In this document: piece by piece, positions 28,781 to 38,002 of the stretch | How the letters are laid out: every line of letters begins with the position of its first letter | Position numbering within the stretch: position 1 is the stretch's first letter | Assembly: GCA_947488935.1 (NCBI GenBank) | Contig: CANLBN010000006.1 | Coordinates: 215,616 to 279,615, forward strand | Length of the DNA stretch: 64,000 nucleotides | From: an uncultured Pseudomonadales bacterium | GTDB lineage: Bacteria; Pseudomonadota; Gammaproteobacteria; Pseudomonadales; Cellvibrionaceae | Direction of reading: 5' to 3' | Translations under genes and position numbers: made by a program | The notes under the pieces: model-generated | Databases searched by the model: none | The model's input: only the letters and a program-made list of their open reading frames with translations | Told to the model about the DNA's origin: nothing

Positions 28781-29350
28781 ATGGCTAATACACCCACTTT
28801 TCTTAAAGACGCTAAAGATTTGTTAACCCCACAGGGGTTTAGCACAAGTAATACTTGGTATCACGGCACATCATCGGCATTAGTCGACTCTATTAAAAAA
28901 CAAGGCTTAAAACGCTCCGGTGATAAAGCCTTAAAAGCTGCCGCAAAAAAAACCATGACGACTATTGGTAATAATTATACTGAGTCAGTCGAACCGGTTT
29001 TTTTAACGCAAAGCAAAGAACTTGCTTTTTATTGGGCTGAACAAACTGTAAGAAACCGCAACGTACGTATTGAGATTGAAGGTGATGAACAACCCACCGT
29101 CATTGCAGTTAAGTTACCAGAATCATTAAACAAGCAAGTAAAACCCGATGTGGGTGCAGCAAGCATACTTTTACTTAAAGAGGGTGAGAACTTTATGGCT
29201 TATCTTGCAGGTATCTATCAAGAAAATAATTGTGGCATACCTGAAATAGATTTAATGAAAGCAGATCGTTTAGAGTATTTGAACACTTTAGGAATGGCTT
29301 ATTTTGATGCCGATATCGATGCCTCATACCTAGAGTTAATAGTCGAATAA
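28781..29350 (+). CDS. Orphan protein with ADP-ribosyltransferase-like N-terminus
   Basis: A 189-residue cytosolic protein I cannot assign to a named family. WYHGTSSALVDSIKKQGLKRSG (about residues 26-47) is the kind of segment that opens ADP-ribosyltransferase and KptA-like folds, with the H-G-T that contacts NAD. VFLTQSKELAFYWAEQTVRN (68-87) would be the second conserved strand-helix unit with an aromatic Y. A candidate for the third catalytic position (E/D/Q) lies in the region after residue 100 but is not certain. It stands alone between aceA and the convergent eamA gene, with no recognisable antitoxin partner. NAD-dependent modification is inference. Confidence 0.5.
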   Translation: MANTPTFLKDAKDLLTPQGFSTSNTWYHGTSSALVDSIKKQGLKRSGDKALKAAAKKTMTTIGNNYTESVEPVFLTQSKELAFYWAEQTVRNRNVRIEIEGDEQPTVIAVKLPESLNKQVKPDVGAASILLLKEGENFMAYLAGIYQENNCGIPEIDLMKADRLEYLNTLGMAYFDADIDASYLELIVE

Positions 29351-29393
29351 CGATAGATTTTTAAATAAAATATATGATAATTTTTTATATAGT

Positions 29394-30284
29394 TTAGCCA
29401 GTTTCAGGGGCTCTTTTTTTGCTCGACATATTAATAAAAGCCCCTAAGATAATTAAGCCACCCCCAATAAAAGTCCAGTACGTGGGCACTTCAAAAAATA
29501 CTAACCATCCTAAAATAGCTGCAAAAACAACCTGCAGATACGAAAAACTCGTGGCTTTGCTAGCTGTTTCTGTTTGCATAGCTTTTGTTAAACCAAACTG
29601 CCCTACTTGTGTAAAAATACCCACCAATAACAACCATAACCATGTAATACCCTGTGGTACGACAAGATTATCACCTAACAATAGCAATGAGACAGGCAAC
29701 GCGACTAAAGGAAAATAAATAATAATAACCGAAGGGTCTTCGCTCTCGCTGAGCTTACGTACTAATACATAAGCGACACCACTACCAAAGGCACCACCAA
29801 TGGCTGCAATAACGGCGAGCAGAGAGTAATCGCTACTAATTTGTGTAAATAAAAACTCTGGCCTAACAATAATAATTAAACCAGAAAAACTAAGCGCAAT
29901 GCAGAGTAAGGTTGAGCGTTGTATGCGTTCACCTAAAAAAAGTATTGCCAAAATAGCCGTAAACATAGGGTTTAAATATTGCAACATCGTTGCCTCGGCA
30001 AAAGGCATATTGACCAGCGCGTAATACACACACATAAGCGCAAAGGCACCGGCTAAGCCACGCGACAGTAACAAGCCTTTACGATTACCCCATATATTGA
30101 TGCGCTTACGCTTTACATCGGCGTAACTTAAAAAAATCGATACGACTGCACGTGCAGCAATAATTTCTAATACAGGTATACCATCGCGGTACGCTAACTT
30201 AACAAAAGCTCCCATGAGAGCAAAACCTAATGCACTAAACAGCATATAACGTGCACCTAATGGAATGCCTAATAAAAAGCTCAT
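29394..30284 (-). CDS. EamA/DMT-family transporter
   Basis: Inner-membrane permease of the drug/metabolite transporter superfamily. The 296-residue protein has ten hydrophobic helices made of two EamA repeats; family features are the VYYALVNMPFAEATMLQYLNPMFTAILAILFLGERI stretch in the first half and the SYLQVVFAAILGWLVFFEVPT stretch in the second. The substrate cannot be told from sequence. Its start overlaps the end of rimI by four bases, so it is the last gene of a leuA-rimI transcript. Confidence 0.88.
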   Translation of the reverse strand: MSFLLGIPLGARYMLFSALGFALMGAFVKLAYRDGIPVLEIIAARAVVSIFLSYADVKRKRINIWGNRKGLLLSRGLAGAFALMCVYYALVNMPFAEATMLQYLNPMFTAILAILFLGERIQRSTLLCIALSFSGLIIIVRPEFLFTQISSDYSLLAVIAAIGGAFGSGVAYVLVRKLSESEDPSVIIIYFPLVALPVSLLLLGDNLVVPQGITWLWLLLVGIFTQVGQFGLTKAMQTETASKATSFSYLQVVFAAILGWLVFFEVPTYWTFIGGGLIILGAFINMSSKKRAPETG

Positions 30285-30775
30285 AGAGGCTTGGCCATAA
30301 TAATGGCGTCTTCCCGGGCGCTTGTTGGAGAACCATTCTTGGATAGTGCTGGATAATAATTAGGTCGAATACCTACTTCGTTAAAACCTAAATGATCATA
30401 AAGAGAAAAAGCCGCTTTATTAGAAGCGCGCACCTCTAAAAATAAAGAATGAATGCTTTTATCAAAAGACGTAAAAACCAGCTCCAGTAATTGGCTAGCA
30501 ATACCTTGGCGTTGATAATCGGGCGATACAACAATATTTAGTAACTCAGCTTCATCAGCCGCAGTTGAGGTGATTATATAAGCCACTAATTTTTTATTAA
30601 CAGACTCATCGGTGAACAATACCTGACAATGATGGGATGAAGAAACACTCGATACAAAGTCTGCGTGGCTCCAGCCTCGTGGGCTTATTTTTTTCTCTAG
30701 GCTCAACATAGCCTCTACATCTGCTAATGTTGCCTCGCGCAGATAGAACTGATGATCACTAATTAGGACATCCAT
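30281..30775 (-). CDS. rimI: Ribosomal-protein S18 alanine N-acetyltransferase
   Basis: GNAT-fold acetyltransferase that modifies the N-terminal alanine of ribosomal protein S18. The acetyl-CoA-binding motif VVSPDYQRQGIASQLL is clear, as are LEVRASNKAAFSLYDHLGFNEVGIRPNYY and a C-terminal DAIIMAKPL typical of RimI. 164 residues is slightly longer than the 148 of E. coli. The preceding gene (30828-31730) is a probable holD, the same order as holD-rimI in E. coli, which supports the name. Confidence 0.9.
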   Translation of the reverse strand: MDVLISDHQFYLREATLADVEAMLSLEKKISPRGWSHADFVSSVSSSHHCQVLFTDESVNKKLVAYIITSTAADEAELLNIVVSPDYQRQGIASQLLELVFTSFDKSIHSLFLEVRASNKAAFSLYDHLGFNEVGIRPNYYPALSKNGSPTSAREDAIIMAKPL

Positions 30776-30827
30776 TAATTGTTCGAGCCTTAGAAATAGA
30801 GTTAGAAGAGAAAAGTGCCGAGAATAA

Positions 30828-31730
30828 TTATTCGCTAACCATCGGCATTAATTGCAAGGCACTCCATGCAATGCGCTTACTCGGTGGGTCCTGCAACATC
30901 GAATATAAACTCGGCATCACAAAGCAATTAATATGCTCCCAATCTTTAATGGTATGCATCGAGCCCATAGTATTTTCAACATCAAGGGTGTCATCCAACG
31001 CAAATGTTGCTGCCTCTTCGCCCATTAATAATAAATGCTTTAGAGGGGCTTTAGTATCTTGAGCAGATACATAGGCTTGCACCATCGCACGTGCTTGTTC
31101 TTTATCACTGTTGTAGTCCTCGGCACTGAGTGCTTGCCCACCTCTTTTATCAACAAATAAGGGCCAGCGCAGGCTTTCGCTAACGGGTAACTGTACTGTA
31201 GGGTAACCCACAGCCAGCAGGATATTTTGTAATAAGCGATCGGTTGGCAATGCCTCGCGTACTTTTCGTGTATCCAGTATCAGCATATCTTTTACCCGCC
31301 AAACACTAAAGATAAACTTAATGGGTGCGAGGGTATGGCTATCGTCTTGAGGTGGCAAAGTAGCATGATCGCTAACTGGGTTATTCGGTACAGGTGTAGC
31401 AAGCTCTCTTTTAAGGCCGCCACCCAGTGCATCTAGCGGCCCGCCTACATTAATGGCTACATCCGCGACTAACCGCTCAACAGTGCTATGTGTGTGAGTC
31501 TCTGCCTCTACTGATGCGTTATCAGTCATTGCATCGCGCGCTACTATATCATCGGCATCATCGACGAGATTAATAACCTGATTAGGTGCAGTCAGTGGTA
31601 AAGCAGCAGGATCAAGCAGCAATTCGTCGGGCAATAGCAGCGAAGGCGCAGCGCTCGGTAATATGCGCGTGGGCATATAATTTTCAATACCCAGGAGCGA
31701 TAAATACTGTTGGCGTCTGTGCTCTAACAT
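30828..31730 (-). CDS. Hypothetical protein, possible extended DNA polymerase III psi subunit (HolD-like)
   Basis: A 300-residue soluble protein without a strong signature. The N-terminus HRRQQYLSLLGIENYMPTRILP resembles the RR-x4-L-x2-LGI-x2-W/Y-x3-R clamp-loader-binding peptide of E. coli HolD, and the C-terminus (PPSKRIAWSALQLM) resembles the last helix of psi. Between them are an acidic, Ala-rich linker (about 55-120) and a segment (KFIFSVWRVKDMLILDTRK) of alpha/beta type. Synteny with rimI supports HolD; length is about twice that of the enteric protein. It lies 11 bases after leuA. Confidence 0.5.
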   Translation of the reverse strand: MLEHRRQQYLSLLGIENYMPTRILPSAAPSLLLPDELLLDPAALPLTAPNQVINLVDDADDIVARDAMTDNASVEAETHTHSTVERLVADVAINVGGPLDALGGGLKRELATPVPNNPVSDHATLPPQDDSHTLAPIKFIFSVWRVKDMLILDTRKVREALPTDRLLQNILLAVGYPTVQLPVSESLRWPLFVDKRGGQALSAEDYNSDKEQARAMVQAYVSAQDTKAPLKHLLLMGEEAATFALDDTLDVENTMGSMHTIKDWEHINCFVMPSLYSMLQDPPSKRIAWSALQLMPMVSE

Positions 31731-31741
31731 AGGTTCTAACC

Positions 31742-33301
31742 CTAAATACCTTCACGCTGTGGGTGAGTTTTGTGCTTACCTGCCGCCAATAAATTGAGCG
31801 CCTGTACGTAGGCTTTTGCCGAGGCAGCCACGACATCAATATCGGCACCCACCCCATTAACAATATGGCCTTCTGACTCTAGGCGAACGGTCACATCAGC
31901 CTGAGCCTCGGTGCCTGCGGTAATAGCATTAACAGAATACAATTTTAAATCAGCCTCACTTTGGGCAATCTTCTCTATCGCTTTAAACACGGCATCAACA
32001 GGGCCTGCACCATCAGACTCAGTAGTCGTTGCTTGGCCATCCACCACTAATCGCAGGTTTGCATGGGGACTTTGACCCGTTTTACACAGTATCTCCATGT
32101 TCTCAAATTGGTAAATATCTTCTTGGGCATCATCACTGTGACCAATCAATGATTGCAAATCTTCATCAAATATTTCGTGTTTTTTATCGGCCAGCTCTTT
32201 AAAGCGACTAAACACAGTTTTGAATTGCTCGTCGGAATCAAAGGCGATACCTAAGTCGTCAAAACGTGCTTTTACAGCAGCGCGGCCAGAGTGCTTACCC
32301 AACACCAGTTTATTGGTATTCCAGCCCACGTCTTCGGCGCGCATAATCTCGTAGGTTTCTCGGTGCTTTAAAATGCCATCTTGATGAATACCCGATTCAT
32401 GGGCAAAGGCATTCACCCCCACAATGGCCTTATTCGGCTGCACAGGAAAACCGGTAATACTTGATACGAGCCTTGATGTAGGCACTATATGCTCAAGCTC
32501 TATTTCGGTTTGTACTGGATAGATATCATGGCGTGTACGCACAGCCATGACGACCTCCTCAAGTGCTGCATTGCCTGCACGCTCGCCCAAACCATTAATC
32601 GTACATTCTATTTGGCGAGCGCCATTCATGACTGCTGATAAAGAGTTAGAAACACCCAGCCCTAAATCATTATGGCAATGGGTTGAGAAGATAGCCTTAT
32701 CTGAGTTTGGCACATTCTCAATAACGCGACGAAACATCTCGCCATATTCATCGGGCTCACCGTAACCGACGGTATCGGGGATATTAATAGTACCTGCACC
32801 CGCGTTAATCGTTGCCTCAATAATCCGGCACATAAAATCAAAATCTGAACGGCTCCCATCCTCTAGAGAGAACTCCACATTATCGGTGTATTGGCGCGCA
32901 TGCTTAACTGCAGCAATCGCTTGTTCAAGCACCGCCGCAGGCTCCATCTGTAGCTTGTATTTCATATGAATCGGTGATGTCGCAATAAATGTATGAATGC
33001 GCCCACTATTAGCTGGTTTAATCGCCTCACCCGCTCGGTCAATGTCCGAAGGTACTGCGCGCGCTAGACTACAAATTGTCGAATCTTTTATGGCCTCGGC
33101 AACGGCTTTTACCGCCTCAAAATCACCAGGGCTTGCAATAGCAAAGCCCGCTTCGATAACATCGACTCGCAGCTTTTCGAGCATTTTAGCAATACGCACC
33201 TTTTCGTCTTTTGTCATCGAGGCACCAGGGCTTTGCTCACCATCGCGCAAGGTGGTATCAAAAATAACGAGTTTATCTTTTACTGTTGTATTAGAAGCCA
33301 T
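31742..33301 (-). CDS. leuA: 2-isopropylmalate synthase
   Basis: First committed enzyme of leucine biosynthesis, condensing acetyl-CoA with 2-ketoisovalerate. The (beta/alpha)8 catalytic domain opens with [20 protein letters not shown] and includes [56 protein letters not shown] (metal-binding His) and the [11 protein letters not shown] segment. The C-terminal allosteric domain ends in [23 protein letters not shown]. The frame is open to 33454, but the 51 added residues ([13 protein letters not shown]...) have no counterpart in LeuA, so the ATG at 33301 giving 519 residues is preferred. No clear Shine-Dalgarno is seen at either start. Confidence 0.94.
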   Translation of the reverse strand: MASNTTVKDKLVIFDTTLRDGEQSPGASMTKDEKVRIAKMLEKLRVDVIEAGFAIASPGDFEAVKAVAEAIKDSTICSLARAVPSDIDRAGEAIKPANSGRIHTFIATSPIHMKYKLQMEPAAVLEQAIAAVKHARQYTDNVEFSLEDGSRSDFDFMCRIIEATINAGAGTINIPDTVGYGEPDEYGEMFRRVIENVPNSDKAIFSTHCHNDLGLGVSNSLSAVMNGARQIECTINGLGERAGNAALEEVVMAVRTRHDIYPVQTEIELEHIVPTSRLVSSITGFPVQPNKAIVGVNAFAHESGIHQDGILKHRETYEIMRAEDVGWNTNKLVLGKHSGRAAVKARFDDLGIAFDSDEQFKTVFSRFKELADKKHEIFDEDLQSLIGHSDDAQEDIYQFENMEILCKTGQSPHANLRLVVDGQATTTESDGAGPVDAVFKAIEKIAQSEADLKLYSVNAITAGTEAQADVTVRLESEGHIVNGVGADIDVVAASAKAYVQALNLLAAGKHKTHPQREGI

Positions 33302-33535
33302 AACTGTATGCCAAAAAGCCGGTAACGAAGATTTACATAGTAAGGTACTATTATCACTGATTGCCCACACAGATGAAAGCAATAAGCCGTAGACAACACA
33401 GCTACATCCGTTGGTATAATCGCTGGGTATATAAATATATCGTCTGCTCGGCATTATTGTATCTAGTATTTATGTTTTACTGGCTATGCTCTACTAAGCA
33501 GCTCGACTCCATGTTGATTTTATAAAGGATGAATT

Positions 33536-34801
33536 TTGCGCCTATTACTGTTATTGCTTGCCTGTCTTTGTACACAATCTGCCCTCTCCAATACTCAGCG
33601 TTACTCAACAGACGCTCTATTTGAACAGTTTTCTCAGTCTATTTTCAAAGTGCGTATTATCGATATTAACTCTGGTAGCCAATCGACAATCGGCACAGGG
33701 TTTTTGGTAGAAGATGGCAGCTTATTAGCCACTAATTTTCACGTGGTTTCTGCCTTGGTCAACAAGCCCAACCAGTACCGCGCAGAGATTGATATCGCAG
33801 GCGAGAGTCACACGCTAGAGCTTACCTCTTTTGATGTTGTACACGATTTGGCCATACTACAAGCACCCAATAAAACAGTACTTGGACAAGCCTTAACACT
33901 ATCGCTGGAACCTCTTAATAAAGGGCACACGTTATATTCTATTGGGAATCCCCACGATATTGGCATGACGGTTGTTGAAGGCACCTATAACGGTTTAGTG
34001 GCTCACCGCTTTATCGATTCTATTCATTTTAGCGGCGCGATTAATTCAGGTATGAGTGGTGGCCCAACCATTACTGACCGTGGCGATGTGGTAGGTATTA
34101 ATGTCGCCTCGTCGGGTGATCAAATTGGCTTTTTAGTGCCCGTAGATAAACTGGCTAACTTACTCTCCACACTAGATAACGAGACCAATAACACTCAAAC
34201 ACACTATGAATTGATTCGTCAGCAAATAACTGATTTTAGTGAACAAGCGATCGATGAATTATTGCAGAAGGACTGGCCATTAGAAAAACTGGCGGATACG
34301 CAGGTGGCGGGTCAGATATCCGAGTCACTATCTTGCTGGGGCGATAGTGACAATAATGAAGACAGCCGCCTAAAAACAGTGTCGAAGGGCTGTAGTAATA
34401 AAGACTATATTTATATTAACCAGAACTTCACCGTGGGTTCTATCGAATACGAATACAAACACTTTAGTGCAGACTCATGGAATAGCCTTTCGTTTTATGA
34501 ACACATCAATCAGTTCACATCTGGGGCAAGGCCAAGCAATCGCGCCCATAAAAATCACGTCAATAATTATGCTTGCCAGAATAACGTAGTAGCAGCAACC
34601 GATAAAACATTTGCCAAAAAAATTAGTTACTGCGTACGCTCTTACAAAAATATTAAAGATTTATACGACACTTTTTATATTGCCACCAGTATCGATCGGC
34701 CTAAGGAAGCCATGATGGAACACTATACTTTATCAGGCGTGACAGCGGCTTCTGCTCATCAATTTTTAGAGCGTTTTATGGAGGCAGCATCGTGGCAATA
34801 G
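33536..34801 (+). CDS. Exported trypsin-like serine protease with a unique C-terminal domain
   Basis: Predicted periplasmic or secreted protease. A TTG at 33536 follows a strong AAAGGATGA ribosome site five bases upstream and opens a signal peptide (LLLLLACLCTQSALS). The trypsin/HtrA-like catalytic triad is intact: H69 in ATNFHVV, D104 in VVHDLAIL, S174 in NSGMSGGPTI. There is no PDZ domain; instead residues ~215-421 form a novel region with several cysteines (SLSCWGD, KGCSNKD, NYACQN, SYCVRS) that could form disulfides. The stop region overlaps the following FHA gene by ten bases, so the two proteins are made together. The substrate is unknown. Confidence 0.85.
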   Translation: MRLLLLLLACLCTQSALSNTQRYSTDALFEQFSQSIFKVRIIDINSGSQSTIGTGFLVEDGSLLATNFHVVSALVNKPNQYRAEIDIAGESHTLELTSFDVVHDLAILQAPNKTVLGQALTLSLEPLNKGHTLYSIGNPHDIGMTVVEGTYNGLVAHRFIDSIHFSGAINSGMSGGPTITDRGDVVGINVASSGDQIGFLVPVDKLANLLSTLDNETNNTQTHYELIRQQITDFSEQAIDELLQKDWPLEKLADTQVAGQISESLSCWGDSDNNEDSRLKTVSKGCSNKDYIYINQNFTVGSIEYEYKHFSADSWNSLSFYEHINQFTSGARPSNRAHKNHVNNYACQNNVVAATDKTFAKKISYCVRSYKNIKDLYDTFYIATSIDRPKEAMMEHYTLSGVTAASAHQFLERFMEAASWQ

Positions 34802-35739
34802 TTATAGAAGTCATTAATCGGACCGGTCAGGTACAGCACTGTCAGGTATTTGATAAAGACACCATCACAATAGGCCGTGCATACACTAACGATGTGATTA
34901 TTGCAGATCCCTACATCGACCCGGTGCACGCCTCAATTAGCGCTATAGATGATAGTGAACAGGGACTTTATTTTACCTGCGAAGATCTATCCAGTATTAA
35001 TGGTATATCCGATAGCAAAGGACATAAACAGTCGGCAAAGAGCCATTGGCAAGCAGGTCAAGTCTTTAGCTTAGGCAAAACACTCATACGTATTAACTCA
35101 ACAGACACTGCCGTACCCGCTGCTGTGCGCTTATCGGCATGGGAGCAAATCAGCGACAGCCTCACTAGAGCACGCGTTGTTATTCTCGTCAGCGTACTGT
35201 GTGTGCTATTCACCGCAGTCGATACCTATTTGTCATCCTTTAGCGTCCAAAATAAAACAGCAGAGTACGCGATCGTCATTTATTTATTATTAAGCATCGT
35301 GGTTTATGCTGGGCTATTTGCATTTTTAGGCAAGGCGCTGCGTCAAGATAGCCGTTTTTGGCTGTACTATACCTTAGTGGGCCTATCGATAATTTTTGTG
35401 GCTATTTATGATTTGCTCTCTGGCCCTATCTTTTTTAATTTGAACTTAGGTGTCAGTCATTGGTTTGATTCTATGGCTTATGCACTGGTTATTGCGCTAT
35501 TGATTTATTTCTCGATTCAATCAGCATCATCATTCAAAATTTTCACACGTATTGCTATTGCCAGTATTATTCCTGGCTTAGTTATTATTAACTTAACGAT
35601 TAATATGAGTAGAAATAACGAATTTAACTGGCGCCCGCAATACGATGTTAGCGCGTATTTTCAGACCTTGTATATTGCAAAAAGCGATACAAAAAAAGAA
35701 GTCCTGGACAGCTCAAAAGCACTTTATCAACAAGAATAA
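34792..35739 (+). CDS. FHA-domain polytopic membrane protein
   Basis: A 315-residue protein starting at a GTG inside the protease gene. Residues ~20-95 are a forkhead-associated domain (ITIGRAYTNDVIIADPYIDPVHASIS ... EDLSSINGI), including the Gly-Arg, the Ser/His region and the Asn that read phospho-threonine. Then about five membrane helices follow (about 123-145, 160-182, 190-210, 228-248, 255-275), with a short soluble tail. The FHA head is cytoplasmic, the overlapping protease is exported, so the pair may form a trans-membrane signalling or quality-control module. No kinase or phosphatase gene is adjacent. A shared terminator follows. Confidence 0.82.
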   Translation: MAIVIEVINRTGQVQHCQVFDKDTITIGRAYTNDVIIADPYIDPVHASISAIDDSEQGLYFTCEDLSSINGISDSKGHKQSAKSHWQAGQVFSLGKTLIRINSTDTAVPAAVRLSAWEQISDSLTRARVVILVSVLCVLFTAVDTYLSSFSVQNKTAEYAIVIYLLLSIVVYAGLFAFLGKALRQDSRFWLYYTLVGLSIIFVAIYDLLSGPIFFNLNLGVSHWFDSMAYALVIALLIYFSIQSASSFKIFTRIAIASIIPGLVIINLTINMSRNNEFNWRPQYDVSAYFQTLYIAKSDTKKEVLDSSKALYQQE

Positions 35740-35755
35740 AGCTCTCGTAAAACAA

Positions 35756-35795
35756 AAACCCCATCAACGGCTAATGCGCTTGATGGGGTTTACTT
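35756..35795. terminator. Bidirectional terminator between FHA and vWA genes
   Basis: AAACCCCATCAA and TTGATGGGGTTT form a perfect 12-base stem around a 12-base loop; A-runs in front and T-rich sequence behind let it serve both convergent genes. Confidence 0.8.
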
Positions 35796-35842
35796 GAAAG
35801 CTTCTGAATAAGCCGCGACTCATTTTTCGCTTGCTAACACCT

Positions 35843-38002
35843 CTATTTAATTAAACTCGATGTTTTTGCACTGCGGACCAATTGTATAAACTCACTGCGG
35901 TAACCAAAATCATCAGCACCTTTATTCTCTTGAGCAACTTTAATAACATCATCGTAGTTGTAATTATTAAGGTATTTACCGCCTTTTAATAACTGTGCAA
36001 AACCTGCAACAGCACTGGCAAATTGCGCCTCTTGTTTGAGTATCGTTGAAGACGCTTGATTTGTACTAATGCTTTCAGTAATCAATTTTGATTGGTTCTC
36101 TGTAGGTAACTTATAACGCATTTTTACAAAACCGTATTCGCTACCACTCGCCAAGCCGGCGCTTGCTGCCTCTTTTTTTGTATCCGTTGATTGATAACGA
36201 AGAGGATCAACAGAGCCGGTGATATCTGCATTTTTGGGCGTAATTTCATAAATGGCAGTGACCGTATGACCCGCACCAATATCGCCGGCATCGACTTTAT
36301 CGTTATTAAAATCTTCACGATTTAAATGACGTGTTTCGTAACCCACTAAGCGATACTCAGAGACGGTATTAGGGTTAAACTCAACCTGAACTTTTACATC
36401 CTTAGCGATAGGAAATAAGGTAGATGTCGCCTCATCAATGAGTACTTTTTGTGCCTCGCGGAGCGAGTCGATATAAGCCGCTATACCATTACCGTTTTGC
36501 GCAAGTGCCTGCATCATTTGGTCGTTATAATTACCCTGGCCAAAACCAAGTACAGAGAGAAATACACCCTGCTCTCGCTTACGCTCAACAAAGCCTTTAA
36601 GTTCTTCGCTATTACGAATACCCACATTAAAATCACCATCGGTTGCCAAAATAATGCGGTTAACGGCATCTTTATTAAAATTGGCCTCGGCTAGTTGATA
36701 AGCAAGCTTAATACCCTGCCCACCGGCGGTAGAACCACCCGCATTTAAGCGATTAAGCGCATTTAATATGGTTTGTTTATCTTTGGCAGGCGTTGGGGCT
36801 AACACTTGGCCTGCTGCACCGGCATACACGGCAATAGCAATCGTATCTTCTGGGTGAAGCGTATCGAGCAGCAAACTCATCGATTGTTTAACCAGTGGCA
36901 ATTTATCTTGGCTATTCATAGATCCCGAGACATCGAGCAATAACACCAAGTTACTACGTGGTTGCTGCGCCTTGGGAATGTCGTACCCTTTCACGCCAAT
37001 AGTAATCAGCTTTTTACCCGTGTTCCAAGGCGAAGGCTGTACGGTAATAGACGGCTTAAAGGGCTGCGCTGTAGACTCGGCGAGTGGGTAGGCATAGTCA
37101 AAATAATTAACCATCTCCTCAACACGTATGGCATTTTTTTGTGGCAATACACCTTGGTTGAGCTGTCGGCGTACAAAGCTGTAAGAGGCGGTATCGACAT
37201 CAATCGAAAAGGTAGATACCGGCTCCTCGCTAACAAGTTTAATTGCGTTAACCTCTACCGCCTCAAACTTATCGCGACCCTGCTCTTGGTAACCTTGAAC
37301 GGGCGACGTGTCTGGCGCTTGAATAAAAGGCTCTGGCTCAACTCTTTTATGTTTAACCTTAGGCGCAGAAGCGAGAATCTCTGATGATTTACTCTCTAGT
37401 GATTGGCTGCTTGCAAGGCCCTGTACAGATGGATGTGCTTGGTTAACATTTGGGGCAAGCTTAACAGTTGCTTCTGAGGGCGTTGAAACTTGCGGAAGTG
37501 TGCTATCACTGCGAACAGCGTCACCTGATGCAGCAATAGATGACGTTTCAGCGAGTTCCTGCCTGCTTTCAACTTTTGCTAATTCTTTCTTTGCATCATT
37601 TTTTGCTGCACCGACAATAGATGCTTGCCCCTTACTAGAATCAATCAAGCTGATGTCTTCACCCACGATCATAATCGTAGGATCGAGAGGCGGACGATAG
37701 GTTTGTTGAAATAGCAATGTACCCATCACCGCAACCGAGAGAGTGGCCACACCAGAATAAAAAAGTTTGTTATTAAGCGTTTTCATAATATTTATCCTAC
37801 TAGCTGTTAAAAAGTTGCTAATAGGACGAGACCAAACCCAAAATCCTTGGGTTTTATTTTGATTATCTTCTTGTTGTTGCTGATTAAACTCAGCCATCGC
37901 TAAATTTATGGCACGCTTTTTAGCATTTTTATCGATAGGCGGTGAATCCATATCCGATAATAATTGCTCTAAAGGGTCATTTGATTGATCATCTTTCATC
38001 AT
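35843..38002 (-). CDS. Membrane-anchored von Willebrand factor A protein (YfbK-like), possible anti-sigma factor
   Basis: A 719-residue protein. Residues 1-80 are cytoplasmic and polar, a single membrane helix spans about 82-99, and the rest is periplasmic. A low-complexity linker (about 125-240) leads to an N-terminal YfbK-type domain (FSIDVDTASYSFVRRQLN) and the vWA domain, whose metal site is intact: DVSGS at 357-361, Thr in NAGGSTAGGQG and Asp in LATDGDFNVG. The gene overlaps the ECF sigma factor gene by four bases. A short cytoplasmic head plus one membrane helix encoded next to an ECF sigma factor is the usual anti-sigma layout; that role is inference. Confidence 0.85.
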   Translation of the reverse strand: MMKDDQSNDPLEQLLSDMDSPPIDKNAKKRAINLAMAEFNQQQQEDNQNKTQGFWVWSRPISNFLTASRINIMKTLNNKLFYSGVATLSVAVMGTLLFQQTYRPPLDPTIMIVGEDISLIDSSKGQASIVGAAKNDAKKELAKVESRQELAETSSIAASGDAVRSDSTLPQVSTPSEATVKLAPNVNQAHPSVQGLASSQSLESKSSEILASAPKVKHKRVEPEPFIQAPDTSPVQGYQEQGRDKFEAVEVNAIKLVSEEPVSTFSIDVDTASYSFVRRQLNQGVLPQKNAIRVEEMVNYFDYAYPLAESTAQPFKPSITVQPSPWNTGKKLITIGVKGYDIPKAQQPRSNLVLLLDVSGSMNSQDKLPLVKQSMSLLLDTLHPEDTIAIAVYAGAAGQVLAPTPAKDKQTILNALNRLNAGGSTAGGQGIKLAYQLAEANFNKDAVNRIILATDGDFNVGIRNSEELKGFVERKREQGVFLSVLGFGQGNYNDQMMQALAQNGNGIAAYIDSLREAQKVLIDEATSTLFPIAKDVKVQVEFNPNTVSEYRLVGYETRHLNREDFNNDKVDAGDIGAGHTVTAIYEITPKNADITGSVDPLRYQSTDTKKEAASAGLASGSEYGFVKMRYKLPTENQSKLITESISTNQASSTILKQEAQFASAVAGFAQLLKGGKYLNNYNYDDVIKVAQENKGADDFGYRSEFIQLVRSAKTSSLIK

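Noticed and set aside
33302..33454. Longer leuA start with 51 extra residues
   Set aside because: The added residues look like translated spacer and have no counterpart in LeuA proteins.
36962..37384. 140-codon open frame on the plus strand
   Set aside because: It is antisense to the well-supported vWA gene, has no ribosome site and no recognisable domain.
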